Shown one piece after another: positions 55,552 to 63,888 of a stretch of 64,000 nt of DNA (the first letter of the stretch is position 1; every line of letters starts with the position of its first letter). This stretch comes from Alphaproteobacteria bacterium (lineage in GTDB: Bacteria; Pseudomonadota; Alphaproteobacteria; Micavibrionales; Micavibrionaceae). Position numbers and translations under genes: made by a program. Under the pieces are notes generated by a model that saw nothing but the letters and a program-made list of their open reading frames with translations, was not told where the DNA came from and ran no database searches. The DNA is taken from contig JAJFGV010000109.1 in the NCBI GenBank assembly GCA_021775965.1, forward strand, positions 1 to 64,000, given 5' to 3'.

Positions 55552-56055
55552 ATGACTGACGACGACGAAGATATTTTGCGCTATGACAAGATGGTTGAAG
55601 GCGCCCTGCGGGGCGTCGTGCGCCGCGCTGTCGAGGAAGTCATGGAACATGGCTTGCCCGGGGACCATCATTTTTACATTACATTTTTGACGGATTATCC
55701 CGGCGTTAAGATTCCTGATTATTTACGCGACCGTTATCCGGGCGAAATGACAATCGTTTTGCAGTACCAGTTTTCCGATCTTGGTGTTGATGATGAAAAC
55801 CTGAATGTCACTTTGTCGTTTAACAATGTGCCGGAGCGTTTGGTTGTGCCGCTGAGCGCGATCAGTATTTTTGCCGATCCGTCTGTGAATTTCGCGCTGC
55901 AGTTTCAGCCTTTGGGTGAAGAGATTGATGAAAGCGATTTTATTCTCGATGAGGATGAGCCGGATGATGACGGTAGCGGTGGCGGCGGTGCCAAGAAGAA
56001 GGCCAGCGATAAAACCGGAGAGGTTGTGTCTCTCGATAAATTCAGAAAAAAATAG
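55552..56055 (+). CDS. sspB: ClpXP adaptor, alphaproteobacterial SspB type
   Basis: The 167-residue protein has the SspB core at ~1-125 (YDKMVEGALRGVVRRAVEEV, GDHHFYITFLTDYPGVKIP, ALQFQPLG), a flexible acidic/Gly linker (EDEPDDDGSGGGGAKKK) and the C-terminal ClpX-binding tail VVSLDKFRKK. SspB binds the ssrA tag and delivers tagged proteins to ClpXP (established). Its gene lies 1.4 kb from ssrA, whose tag here carries a duplication; the adaptor must recognise that tag. Confidence 0.9.
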   Translation: MTDDDEDILRYDKMVEGALRGVVRRAVEEVMEHGLPGDHHFYITFLTDYPGVKIPDYLRDRYPGEMTIVLQYQFSDLGVDDENLNVTLSFNNVPERLVVPLSAISIFADPSVNFALQFQPLGEEIDESDFILDEDEPDDDGSGGGGAKKKASDKTGEVVSLDKFRKK

Positions 56056-56060
56056 AAGCC

Positions 56061-56996
56061 ATGTTGTTTTGGCGCCCTGACATAGAGCCGGAGACAGAGC
56101 CTTTTAAGGTTTTGCTTAAGCGCGGTGAGTTTGTCGATGAAACTCGTGATGGCCGTATTGTTCCCTTTAAAATTTATTATCCTACCGATCACAGTTTAGA
56201 CAAAATTCCTGTGGTTTTGTGGAGTCATGGTTTTGGTGGCAATCGCGATGGCGCGTCATTTATTTCGCGTTTTGTGGCTTCGCATGGCTATGCGCTTGTT
56301 CATATGACGCATGACGGGACGGATAGTTCGCTATGGGAGGGCAAGCCGGGTCATCCCTGGGATATTCTCAAGAAAACAAAAGTGCCACGTGAGGTGACGT
56401 TGAACAGGATGTTCGATGTGTCGTTTGTGCTGGATCAATTGCCGGGCTGGGCGACGGAAAATTCGGATGTTGGTGCGCATATGGATTTATCAAATGTTGG
56501 TATGTCGGGGCATTCTTTTGGGGCGCTGACGACGCAGGTGATGGCCGGGCAGATGGTTCCGAATGTGGAGGACGAGTTGACGTCTTATAAAGAGGAGCGG
56601 ATCAAGGCGGGGATTTTATACAGTCCGATCCCGATCCGGCATTTGAGTGACGCGCCGGATGAGCAGGTATACGGGCCGATTGATATTCCGTTGTTTCATA
56701 TGACGGGGACCGAGGACGATTCCCCGATTGAAGGTTTTGATTATACGCACCGTCTGGTCGTGCATGAGCATTCAGGTCATGAAGAAAAACATCTGATGGT
56801 TTTAAAAGATGGCGATCACATGGTTTATAACGGCACACGCGGCAAGCTTGGCAAAAACCCCAATCGGGAGAAGCACGAGGAGGTTATCAAGGTCTCGAGC
56901 CTGGCTTTTTGGGATGCTTATTTAAAAAATGATGCTGCGGCGAAAGAATGGCTGGATGGGCAGGGCATGAAGGCCTATATAGATCAACATGGATAA
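56061..56996 (+). CDS. Alpha/beta hydrolase, PAF-acetylhydrolase-like
   Basis: The 311-residue protein starts 6 bases after sspB. VVLWSHGFGGNRDG holds the oxyanion region, GMSGHSFGALTTQ the nucleophile Ser, FHMTGTEDDSPI the Asp and DGDHMVYNG the His. The pattern resembles platelet-activating-factor acetylhydrolase isoform-II-like dienelactone hydrolases of bacteria. No signal peptide. Substrate unknown. It overlaps the ABC gene start by 8 bases. Confidence 0.8.
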   Translation: MLFWRPDIEPETEPFKVLLKRGEFVDETRDGRIVPFKIYYPTDHSLDKIPVVLWSHGFGGNRDGASFISRFVASHGYALVHMTHDGTDSSLWEGKPGHPWDILKKTKVPREVTLNRMFDVSFVLDQLPGWATENSDVGAHMDLSNVGMSGHSFGALTTQVMAGQMVPNVEDELTSYKEERIKAGILYSPIPIRHLSDAPDEQVYGPIDIPLFHMTGTEDDSPIEGFDYTHRLVVHEHSGHEEKHLMVLKDGDHMVYNGTRGKLGKNPNREKHEEVIKVSSLAFWDAYLKNDAAAKEWLDGQGMKAYIDQHG

Positions 56997-57918
56997 CGCA
57001 CTCGAAATTACCGGTCTCAATAAAACCTATCGTGGGTCCAAAAAAACGCCGGAAAAGCGCGCGTTAATTGATGTTGATTTGACCATTCCCAAAGGCTCGA
57101 TCTTTGGGTTGCTGGGGCCGAACGGGGCCGGGAAGTCGACGATTATCAACATTATGGCCGGGCTGACGGTTAAAACATCGGGCAGCGTTAAAATCTGGGG
57201 TCTGGATATCGACAAAAATCCACGAAATGCCAAATCGGCGATTGGCGTGGTGCCGCAGGAAGTAAATGTTGACTGGTTTTTCACGCCGCAACAAACTTTG
57301 AATTTGCAGGCCGGGATGTATGGCGTGCCGAAAGCCGAGCGGCGCACCATGGAAATTTTGGAGACGGTTGGGCTGGCCGATAAGGCGGGTGCCTATTCGC
57401 GTTCACTCTCTGGCGGGATGAAGCGGCGGCTGATGATTGCCAAAGCGATGGTGCATAATCCGCCTATTCTGGTGCTGGATGAGCCGACCGCCGGGGTGGA
57501 TGTCGATTTGCGGCGCCAGCTTTGGGATAATGTGCGGGCCCTCAATGCGCGCGGCGTGACGATATTGCTGACTACGCATTATCTGGAGGAGGCGGAAGAG
57601 CTGTGTGATCGGATTGCGATTATCAATCATGGCAAGGTGATTGTATCCGAGGACAAGGAAAAACTGCTGGGGCGGATTGATAACAAGGTCATTCGTTTTC
57701 GTCTGGATCGGGAGGTCGGCGATATTCCTGAAAGTCTGGAGGCTTTGTGTGGCAAGAAAGAGGGGTCGCAGAGCCTGGTGTTTTGCTATAGTCCCGGCGA
57801 GCAATCCGTGGGGGATATTATCGAAAAAATCGGGGAATCAGGTTATGGGATCAGCGATATTACAACTGAAGATAGTGATTTAGAAGACGTGTTTCTTCAG
57901 CTTACACGTGCTGCATAG
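56989..57918 (+). CDS. ABC transporter ATP-binding protein
   Basis: The 309-residue protein has Walker A GPNGAGKST, Q-loop PQEV, signature LSGGMKRR, Walker B ILVLDEP and the H-loop TTHYLEEAEE. It fits the ABC-2 (drug/polysaccharide exporter, YadG/CcmA-like) class. C-terminal ~70 residues form an extra regulatory-type domain. No ABC-2 permease gene follows, so its partner lies elsewhere. Start overlaps the hydrolase gene. Confidence 0.9.
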   Translation: MDNALEITGLNKTYRGSKKTPEKRALIDVDLTIPKGSIFGLLGPNGAGKSTIINIMAGLTVKTSGSVKIWGLDIDKNPRNAKSAIGVVPQEVNVDWFFTPQQTLNLQAGMYGVPKAERRTMEILETVGLADKAGAYSRSLSGGMKRRLMIAKAMVHNPPILVLDEPTAGVDVDLRRQLWDNVRALNARGVTILLTTHYLEEAEELCDRIAIINHGKVIVSEDKEKLLGRIDNKVIRFRLDREVGDIPESLEALCGKKEGSQSLVFCYSPGEQSVGDIIEKIGESGYGISDITTEDSDLEDVFLQLTRAA

Positions 57919-58041
57919 CCTTTAAAATGGTGGTTTTAGCCACATTAGGCGGCCCTGATTTGTGTTTTCCACAAAATTATGCTCTTATGGCCTCAATTCA
58001 AAAGCTAAATAAATGTGTGAAGTTGAAAGGGGAGGTTAGAA

Positions 58042-58503
58042 ATGACCCAAATACGTGATGTTATGTCGAGGGATTTTAAATGGGTCCCGCCAGAGACAAC
58101 CCTGCGGGATGCTGCCCGCACAATGCGTGATAATGATATCGGTTTTTTGCCCGTTGGTGAAAAGGATCGCATGGTTGGTATTATTACCGATCGTGATATT
58201 ACGGTTCGTGCCGTAGCGGAAGGATTTCATCCACAATCAGATACGGTTCGTTCCGTTATGACGCCTAGTCCTTTTTACTGTTATGAGGATCAGAATGTTG
58301 CCGAAATATGTGACAACATGTCCTTTATAAAAGTGCGCCGCCTGCCGGTGGTGAGCAGAGACAAGCGTCTTGTTGGCGTTGTCTCTCTAGGAGATTTGGC
58401 ACAGGTCTGTCAAAAGGCACAGGCTGGTGATGCGTTACGGCAGATAACAAATCATGGTCAGGCTAAAGTAGAAGACAAAGTGGGCCGGGCCAAAGCTGCG
58501 TAA
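58042..58503 (+). CDS. CBS-domain protein
   Basis: The 153-residue protein is two CBS motifs: RDVMSRDFKWVPPETTLRDA ... GIITDRDITVRAV and SVMTPSPFYCYEDQNVAEI ... GVVSLGDLAQV. This Bateman module binds adenosyl nucleotides and usually reports energy or SAM state to a partner; no partner is fused. AAGGGGAGG lies 10 bases before the ATG. A good terminator follows at 58555. Confidence 0.88.
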   Translation: MTQIRDVMSRDFKWVPPETTLRDAARTMRDNDIGFLPVGEKDRMVGIITDRDITVRAVAEGFHPQSDTVRSVMTPSPFYCYEDQNVAEICDNMSFIKVRRLPVVSRDKRLVGVVSLGDLAQVCQKAQAGDALRQITNHGQAKVEDKVGRAKAA

Positions 58504-58554
58504 TTATTGTTGCTAAGCAAACTTAAGTATCTTGTCCTAGGTTGACATGAGAAT

Positions 58555-58588
58555 GTGTCCGGTGATTTATTGCCGGGCACATTTTTTT
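58555..58588 (+). terminator. Rho-independent terminator after the CBS gene
   Basis: GTGTCCGG pairs with CCGGGCAC (one U-G) as an 8-bp stem with a 10-base loop, followed by ATTTTTTT. Confidence 0.85.
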
Positions 58589-58628
58589 ACTACCATTTTT
58601 GTTTTTCAGCTATATGTTGGCTGATCTA

Positions 58629-58704
58629 GCGCCCGTAGCTCAGTGGATAGAGCACTGGTTTCCGAAACCAGGGGTCGCAGGTTCGAGTCCTGCCGGGCGC
58701 ACCA
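58629..58704 (+). tRNA. tRNA-Arg(CCG)
   Basis: GCGCCCG pairs with CGGGCGC, discriminator A, encoded CCA; anticodon stem CTGGTTTCCGAAACCAG gives anticodon CCG; T-arm GGTTCGAGTCC. Flanked downstream by the higBA module. Confidence 0.97.
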
Positions 58705-58776
58705 CTTTACCTAATAAATTATACGTGGTTTTTTCAGGGCAAGTTCGACGATGAGCTTGCCTGCTTAGAGCAATGT

Positions 58777-59088
58777 CTACGCCTCGGCATGCACATAGGG
58801 CGCAACTTTTATTTTTCTGGACTGTTGGCGCATTTCACTGGAATCATGCCAAGCCTGCATGCGTAAGAGCATATCCATATCGAGGCTAAATGCCTTTTCT
58901 AGTCGTAGCGCCATTTCAGGCGAGAGCGCAGATTTTTCGTGCAGTAAGTCAGACAGAGTGGCACGGCGCACGCCCAGAACATCCGCGACCTTCGTGATGC
59001 TTAAGCCAAGCTCATCCAGTATCTCTGTTTTAATAAACGCGCCTGGGTGAGACGGTTTCATGCCAACTTTAATCGGTTTCTTTTTCAT
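58777..59088 (-). CDS. higA: HigA-type antitoxin
   Basis: The 103-residue protein has a helix-turn-helix of the HigA family: HPGAFIKTEILDELGLSITKVADVLGVRRATLSDLLHEKS, with LSPEMALRLEKAFSLDMDMLLRMQ. It binds HigB and represses the operon. Its start shares one base with the toxin stop, and the order toxin-antitoxin is usual for higBA. A C-terminal basic stretch follows. Confidence 0.93.
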   Translation of the reverse strand: MKKKPIKVGMKPSHPGAFIKTEILDELGLSITKVADVLGVRRATLSDLLHEKSALSPEMALRLEKAFSLDMDMLLRMQAWHDSSEMRQQSRKIKVAPYVHAEA

Positions 59089-59378
59089 TAGTGATAGTCC
59101 TCCAAATCCAGTAAATCGATATGCCCATCTTTTTCTATAAAGGTGATCCGCCAGTTACCAGATGTCGATACACTCCATGTATCCTGACGGTCGCCTGAGA
59201 GTTGATGGACCCGCCATCCTGGAGGGGCAGAGTTACGAAACGCTGCCATATCATCCGCCAGAATGAGCGCGGTGATGATATTTCGTATCCTGTTCACCAG
59301 ATCGGACCGAATGCCCTTGATCTGGTTATCTTCAATGAGGCGCTTTAATCCTCGGTGGCGAACGGAACGAATGATCAT
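59088..59378 (-). CDS. higB: HigB-type ribosome-dependent mRNA interferase
   Basis: The 96-residue RelE-superfamily toxin begins MIIRSVRHRGLKRLIED and has GWRVHQLSGDR, WSVSTSGNWRITF and HIDLLDLEDYH. It cleaves mRNA on the ribosome (established for the family). Transcribed first, from the operator at 59390, and overlapping higA by one base. The module lies just after tRNA-Arg. Confidence 0.93.
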   Translation of the reverse strand: MIIRSVRHRGLKRLIEDNQIKGIRSDLVNRIRNIITALILADDMAAFRNSAPPGWRVHQLSGDRQDTWSVSTSGNWRITFIEKDGHIDLLDLEDYH

Positions 59379-59389
59379 CTATTTATAGT

Positions 59390-59406
59390 GTACGGCATTA
59401 CCGTAC
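59390..59406. promoter_or_regulatory. Palindromic operator of higBA
   Basis: GTACGG-CATTA-CCGTAC is a perfect 6-bp inverted repeat 12 bases before the higB start; TATAAAT (minus strand, 59387-59381) lies directly next to it as a -10 box. HigA-type antitoxins bind such palindromes. Confidence 0.7.
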
Positions 59407-59497
59407 GCATTGCAAGTATTTTTTTGATGCTCCGAACTAAGGCCGACCGAAGTGCCCTGGAGAATTTGGTTCCATTCTTCCAAAATTTTGAAGAATT

Positions 59498-59529
59498 GGT
59501 TCGAGGTTAGTCCGCTAAGGCGCACCACT
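59498..59529 (+). repeat. Degenerate copy of the tRNA-Arg 3' end
   Basis: GGTTCGAG, a gap, TCC, GC and GGCGCACCACT resemble the T-arm and end of tRNA-Arg(CCG) (GGTTCGAGTCCTGC and GGGCGCACCACT). It lies ~0.8 kb after that tRNA, beyond higBA, in the same orientation, as an old attachment-site copy would. Confidence 0.4.
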
Positions 59530-59538
59530 CACTTTGGC

Positions 59539-60723
59539 TTAATCAACATTGATCCAGTCGGTGCCATCACAATATTGCATTGTATTGGTGGTGGAATTAT
59601 AGAGCATCGTGCCGGGTTTACCTGTCGGTGTAGAGCATCCAGCGCCGCCAGCGCCGGGGGCAGGCCCCATCAGAACTTCTTTGGCGCCGTCGCAATACTT
59701 GTAAACATTATTGGTCGAGTCATATTGCATTTCGCCCTGTTTGGTGCAGGATGAGCCACCAATCTGATGAAGCAGACTGACTTCTGCCGCCGATAGGACA
59801 CGGTCGTAAAGGCGGGCATCATCAATCAGGCCGTCAAAACCCCTAAAAGTGCCAGCATCGTTACCTATATACAAATCCCGTGTGTCGGTGAAAGAGCCAA
59901 CTCCATTCGTGGCGGTTATATAAGTTGCCTCTACGCCATTTATATAGATATGAACATTGGTGGCTGTTGTAGATTTATCCCATGTGACCGCTACATGATT
60001 CCATTGATTCAAAGAAACTGTCTCTGATGTAATGCGATCCAGATCGGTTGTTGCATGTTCCGCTATAAACCTCACTCTATTATTTATGCCAACATCGGTG
60101 ATAGTAAAACGCCATCCGTCATGTGTGGCACTTCCTCCATCAGCCTTGTCGATAATGCGGCCATCGCCGGATTCCCCGCCAGTTCGTGGATATATCCAGG
60201 CAGCGGCCGTTAATCCTGTAAAATTATCTGCATCAATGTCGGCATGATTGGTGACACGAACACGATCATCGTTGCTGCCGGCTGTGCCTTCAAAATCAAG
60301 CGCGCCATAAATAGTGCCACCCGTCGCCTTCCAGTCATTGACCGGGTCCATATTGGTCAGGGTGCCATTATGGGAGTTGACGGCATCGACTGCCGTGGTT
60401 GTGCTGCCGGTTTCATCCAGTTTCCAGTGACCAACCAGACCGCTTGCGGTTGAGGTCCCGGTGCTGATCCAGTTTGTGCCGTCGCAATATTCGTACCGGT
60501 CATCGGTGGCGTCGTATTCGAACTCGCCAGCGATACCGGCGGGGGCGGAGCAGACGGCGTAGGCAGCAGGGGCAGAGATCAGGAAACAGAAGGCGGTAAG
60601 CAGGAGAAAGAAACCACTATTCTTTGTCATTCTGAGCGAAGCGAAGAATCTTTTTAATTTACGAGATCCTTCGCTGGCGCTCAGGATGACAGCTGTAGGA
60701 AAGAGCGAAGGCTTGCGCATCAT
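59539..60723 (-). CDS. Secreted LamG-domain surface protein
   Basis: The 394-residue protein has a leader containing a palindromic repeat (VILSASEGSRKLKRFFASLR), then the signal core FFLLLTAFCFLISAPAAYA. Module 1 (CSAPAGIAGEFEYD ... YEYCDGTNWI) is followed by a LamG/concanavalin-A-like domain (GLVGHWKLDETG to LYIGNDAGTFRGFDGLIDDARLYDR), then two more C-x-x-x-G...YCDG modules at the end. LamG domains bind sugars or proteins. Its start overlaps the stop of the S74 protein gene by 4 bases, so the two are one operon. Confidence 0.82.
   Translation of the reverse strand: MMRKPSLFPTAVILSASEGSRKLKRFFASLRMTKNSGFFLLLTAFCFLISAPAAYAVCSAPAGIAGEFEYDATDDRYEYCDGTNWISTGTSTASGLVGHWKLDETGSTTTAVDAVNSHNGTLTNMDPVNDWKATGGTIYGALDFEGTAGSNDDRVRVTNHADIDADNFTGLTAAAWIYPRTGGESGDGRIIDKADGGSATHDGWRFTITDVGINNRVRFIAEHATTDLDRITSETVSLNQWNHVAVTWDKSTTATNVHIYINGVEATYITATNGVGSFTDTRDLYIGNDAGTFRGFDGLIDDARLYDRVLSAAEVSLLHQIGGSSCTKQGEMQYDSTNNVYKYCDGAKEVLMGPAPGAGGAGCSTPTGKPGTMLYNSTTNTMQYCDGTDWINVD
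60626..60690. repeat. 65-bp palindromic repeat in the leader of the LamG gene
   Basis: Arms GTCATTCTGAGCG and CGCTCAGGATGAC with inner GCGAAG/CTTCGC. In frame within the signal-peptide N-region of the LamG gene; different from the repeat at 40666. Confidence 0.85.
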
Positions 60724-63700
60724 CCCTCCCGGCGGTGGGTTCGTAGTGCAAGGCCGCCAAAGAAGATCATGAAACCCATGCCTCCCATACCAACAAGTAC
60801 CCAGACACCAATCTCGGCCTTGTTTATGCCGTAACCTGTATGGGCTTTCAGAGCTTTGACGTCGTGGCGTAGATCGTTAATATCGCCGAGCTTCGTTTTA
60901 ACGCTGTCGAGTTCGGCCTTCAGGGCTTCGTTCTCGGCTTTGAGCTCTTTTGTGGCTTCGATCATTGGCGCGATCAAACCAATATAGTTGACGGACTTGG
61001 TGCCCATTTCATCTTCGGCGGTTTTCACCAGCTCGGGGAAGATTTCTTCTAACTCTTGCGCAAGGACGCCGTATTCCATTTTGCGCTCGATGTCATCCTT
61101 CATGTGGTAGGAGTAACCGTTCACGTCACTGACTTTGTCGAGCATCGAGCGAAGTGGTTTGATATCTTCCTTCAGACGCATGTCCGATACGTCAGTGAGA
61201 TCGCCGGTATAGTCGATGTCGCCGTCAACATAAAGATTACCGCCAGAGATATAAAGAAGCTCGGTCGGAGCCGTTGTGCCGATACCGACAAAACCTGCGC
61301 TATCAATCCGCATTTTTTCGGTGGCTGTGTTGGAGCCGACGCCGGCATCAGTGCCGAGTGTGTAGAACCGAAGCGACGCATCTTTGGACGCATCTGTGGC
61401 ATCATCGAGTACAGATTCAATCCGTGCAATTTCCGGGTAGGTGCCTTCAGTTGAACTTTCGGCTTCGAACCTTATATGAGAGCCAATGCCGTCTGAGCCA
61501 GCGGAATTTGAATCTTCATGGGAAAGGCGCAGGATTTCTAATGACGTGTTACCGGACGTGTCTTTGTCATTCACATCGAGAGAGCCCTCAATAATGTCCA
61601 TGCCGCCGGTGTTGACCGTTGCCATATTTCCGCCGCTGCCCATTCTGAAATTGATTGCGCCGGTTGTGGGGTTGTTAATTGTCAAACTATCGCCCACAGA
61701 CAGCCACATAACCTGTCCAAGGCTGCCACTATTGGTTTTCCATCGCAAGGACTGGTCATTGTCCAGCAGCATATCGCCGCCGCCGACATGGAGGGTGGCC
61801 TCTGGTGTCGCAGTGCCGATGCCGAGGCGACCGACGGAAGTGTAAGTAAAGGTGGATTCCGCGGCAAAACCGCCACCGGAATTAAACTGCACGCCACGGT
61901 CGGGGGCGGCGACCGTTGCGCCCGCAACACCGGCTGCGGTGAAGCAGTTATTGCCGTCTTCGTCACAATAATTGATCGCGCCGATATCGCCTTCGACGTC
62001 GAGCTCAAGAGCTTGTGCGCCGGTGCTGGGGAAGAGCGTGGTCGCCGGCACAGCCGGGTCAATCACCATCCGCCCGCCGAACAAGCCGAGCGTGCTGGCC
62101 GAGGCAAAATCAACACCGTTGTGATCACCCATAAAGATCCCATATGAGGACTGCCCTGAGACGACAGGGGTGGTGCCGGTGGATTGGCCCAACCCCCAAA
62201 CAGCCGAATAATCACCGGTGACGTCGGCGCGGCGTCCCATTGAGAAGGAGTAAACGCCGTCCGCATCGGTATTAAAGCCCAAAGAAACGGCGCGCGTGCC
62301 TGTGGCCGTTCTGTCAACCCCGATGGCGACGGCCCCATTAGCGGTGGCTAACGCGCCATCGCCGATAGCGACGGCATCTTCGCTGGTGGCAGAGCCGTGA
62401 ATTGCAACGCTCGTCTGGCCGCTGGCCGTGGCATTGCGTCCCATCGCGACGCTGAAATCTCCGACGCTGCCATCATCCCATTGCGTGCCGGATACACTAC
62501 CGGCGCGGAAGGCGGATTTTGATTTATCAAAATACATGCGGGAATCTTCGTTGCCGGTGCCGGTGTCGCCCGTTTGATAAGAGCCAACGATGAAATCACC
62601 GGTGGATGTGTAGGTGAGGTCCGCACTGGCGTAGAAAACGCCGCCGGAGTTGAGTTGTATGCCGCGGTCGGGGGTTGCGGGGGTACCGCCCGCGGTGATG
62701 AGGTCCTGCCAGCTGCTGGCCTGGAAGCCTTCAAATTTATTGGTGTCGGAGTTATAGCGCAGCATACCGTTATCGCCGGTTGGGCGCTCCCCCGTTGTGC
62801 CGGCGGGGATGTCGAGCGCGGCGGTGGAGCTGATATACGCAACGCCAGTGCTGAGATCACCGGTGAGCAGGTTCCCGATATTGAGGTAATTGCTGGTGCT
62901 CGCGGTCGGAACATCGACATTATAACCAAGCAGGATATTATCCGTACCTGTGGTTAGCGCCGTTGCCACGCTATAGCCAATCGCCACGTTCCTGTCCGCT
63001 CCGGTCTGAATAAGTTCTGCTGCGGTGGTGCCTATGAAAACATTCTGCGATATATTCGAGCTGCCGCTCACGCCCTTCGCAGCATTTGAGCCCATAATAA
63101 CATTAAAGTGGCCGCTGTTGTTTCCTAGCCCGGCACCAGCTCCGACATTGGTGTTTTGCAGCCCAGAGATGGCATAGCGTCCTGCGCTCACACCAATATA
63201 TGTATTGCTTGAGCCGGCTGTATTTTCAGTCCCAGCCAAATAACCAACAAAGACGTTAGCCGCAGCCGTTGCGAGAGATTTCGCTCCCGCTTGATAGCCA
63301 ATAAGAGTATTCTGTGCGCCCGACGTCAAATCCCGCCCGGCCTCGACCCCAAGGATGGTGTTGAACCCCCCCGTCATGGTTTCATTTCCGCCGGTGATAA
63401 CGACGCTGCTGCTTCCGCTGTCGAGCAGTAGCCGTCCGGTAGAGGTATAGGTCAGACCCGCGCTGGCATAAAGCAGGCCGCCGGAGTTGAGTTGGATTTC
63501 TGTGTCGGACCCGCCGGCGCTGGCGACGCCGCCGCTGCCCCAGTCGATCCAGGTGTCGGTGCTGTCGCAATATTTGAACGTATCGTCACCGACAAAGAAC
63601 TGCAGCGATCCGACGGGTGCGGTTGGCGCGGCGCAATCGGCATAGGCTTTGCCGGGGGTCAGGAGGCAGAGGGCGGTGAATAAAAGACAGAAGAGCGGAA

Positions 63701-63857
63701 GGAGGGCGGTCTTTTTCCCCCTCACCCAGCTTCGGCTAGGCTCACTTCGCTCGCCAAGCCTGCGCATCCCTCTCCCACGGGGAGAGGGTGGCCGAGCAAG
63801 GCGAGGCCGGGTGAGGGGATAGATCATAATCCTAAAGATATCTCTTTCGTGCTTCAT
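60720..63857 (-). CDS. YadA-head/peptidase-S74 surface protein with C-terminal membrane anchor
   Basis: The 1045-residue protein has a long leader with a palindromic repeat, then signal core LLPLFCLLFTALCLLTPGKAYA. It starts with a C-x-x-P-x-G...YCD module shared with the LamG neighbour. The middle is YadA-head-like (AIGDGALATANGAVAIG, FSMGRRADVTGDYS) with repeated RGIQLNSGG blocks (GLLYASAGLTYTSTGRLL). The C-terminal ~155 residues are a peptidase S74 intramolecular chaperone domain starting at Ser891 (VSDMRLKEDI), followed by a coiled coil and, unusually, a membrane helix (VWVLVGMGGMGFMIFFGGLAL) and a basic tail. S74 domains normally fold trimeric fibres and then cut themselves off after the Ser (established). 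Here cleavage would leave the released tail in the membrane. Confidence 0.82.
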   Translation of the reverse strand: MKHERDIFRIMIYPLTRPRLARPPSPRGRGMRRLGERSEPSRSWVRGKKTALLPLFCLLFTALCLLTPGKAYADCAAPTAPVGSLQFFVGDDTFKYCDSTDTWIDWGSGGVASAGGSDTEIQLNSGGLLYASAGLTYTSTGRLLLDSGSSSVVITGGNETMTGGFNTILGVEAGRDLTSGAQNTLIGYQAGAKSLATAAANVFVGYLAGTENTAGSSNTYIGVSAGRYAISGLQNTNVGAGAGLGNNSGHFNVIMGSNAAKGVSGSSNISQNVFIGTTAAELIQTGADRNVAIGYSVATALTTGTDNILLGYNVDVPTASTSNYLNIGNLLTGDLSTGVAYISSTAALDIPAGTTGERPTGDNGMLRYNSDTNKFEGFQASSWQDLITAGGTPATPDRGIQLNSGGVFYASADLTYTSTGDFIVGSYQTGDTGTGNEDSRMYFDKSKSAFRAGSVSGTQWDDGSVGDFSVAMGRNATASGQTSVAIHGSATSEDAVAIGDGALATANGAVAIGVDRTATGTRAVSLGFNTDADGVYSFSMGRRADVTGDYSAVWGLGQSTGTTPVVSGQSSYGIFMGDHNGVDFASASTLGLFGGRMVIDPAVPATTLFPSTGAQALELDVEGDIGAINYCDEDGNNCFTAAGVAGATVAAPDRGVQFNSGGGFAAESTFTYTSVGRLGIGTATPEATLHVGGGDMLLDNDQSLRWKTNSGSLGQVMWLSVGDSLTINNPTTGAINFRMGSGGNMATVNTGGMDIIEGSLDVNDKDTSGNTSLEILRLSHEDSNSAGSDGIGSHIRFEAESSTEGTYPEIARIESVLDDATDASKDASLRFYTLGTDAGVGSNTATEKMRIDSAGFVGIGTTAPTELLYISGGNLYVDGDIDYTGDLTDVSDMRLKEDIKPLRSMLDKVSDVNGYSYHMKDDIERKMEYGVLAQELEEIFPELVKTAEDEMGTKSVNYIGLIAPMIEATKELKAENEALKAELDSVKTKLGDINDLRHDVKALKAHTGYGINKAEIGVWVLVGMGGMGFMIFFGGLALRTHRREG
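63718..63818. repeat. 101-bp palindromic repeat in the leader of the S74 gene
   Basis: Arms CCCCTCACCC (63718) and GGGTGAGGGG (63818), with inner CTCTCCC/GGGAGAG and several CTTCGCTCG-type units. Translated as PLTRPRLARPPSPRGRG ... RSWVRG within the signal-peptide N-region. Confidence 0.85.
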
Positions 63858-63888
63858 TTTATGTGTGCCTCGTGATTCTTATTGTTTA

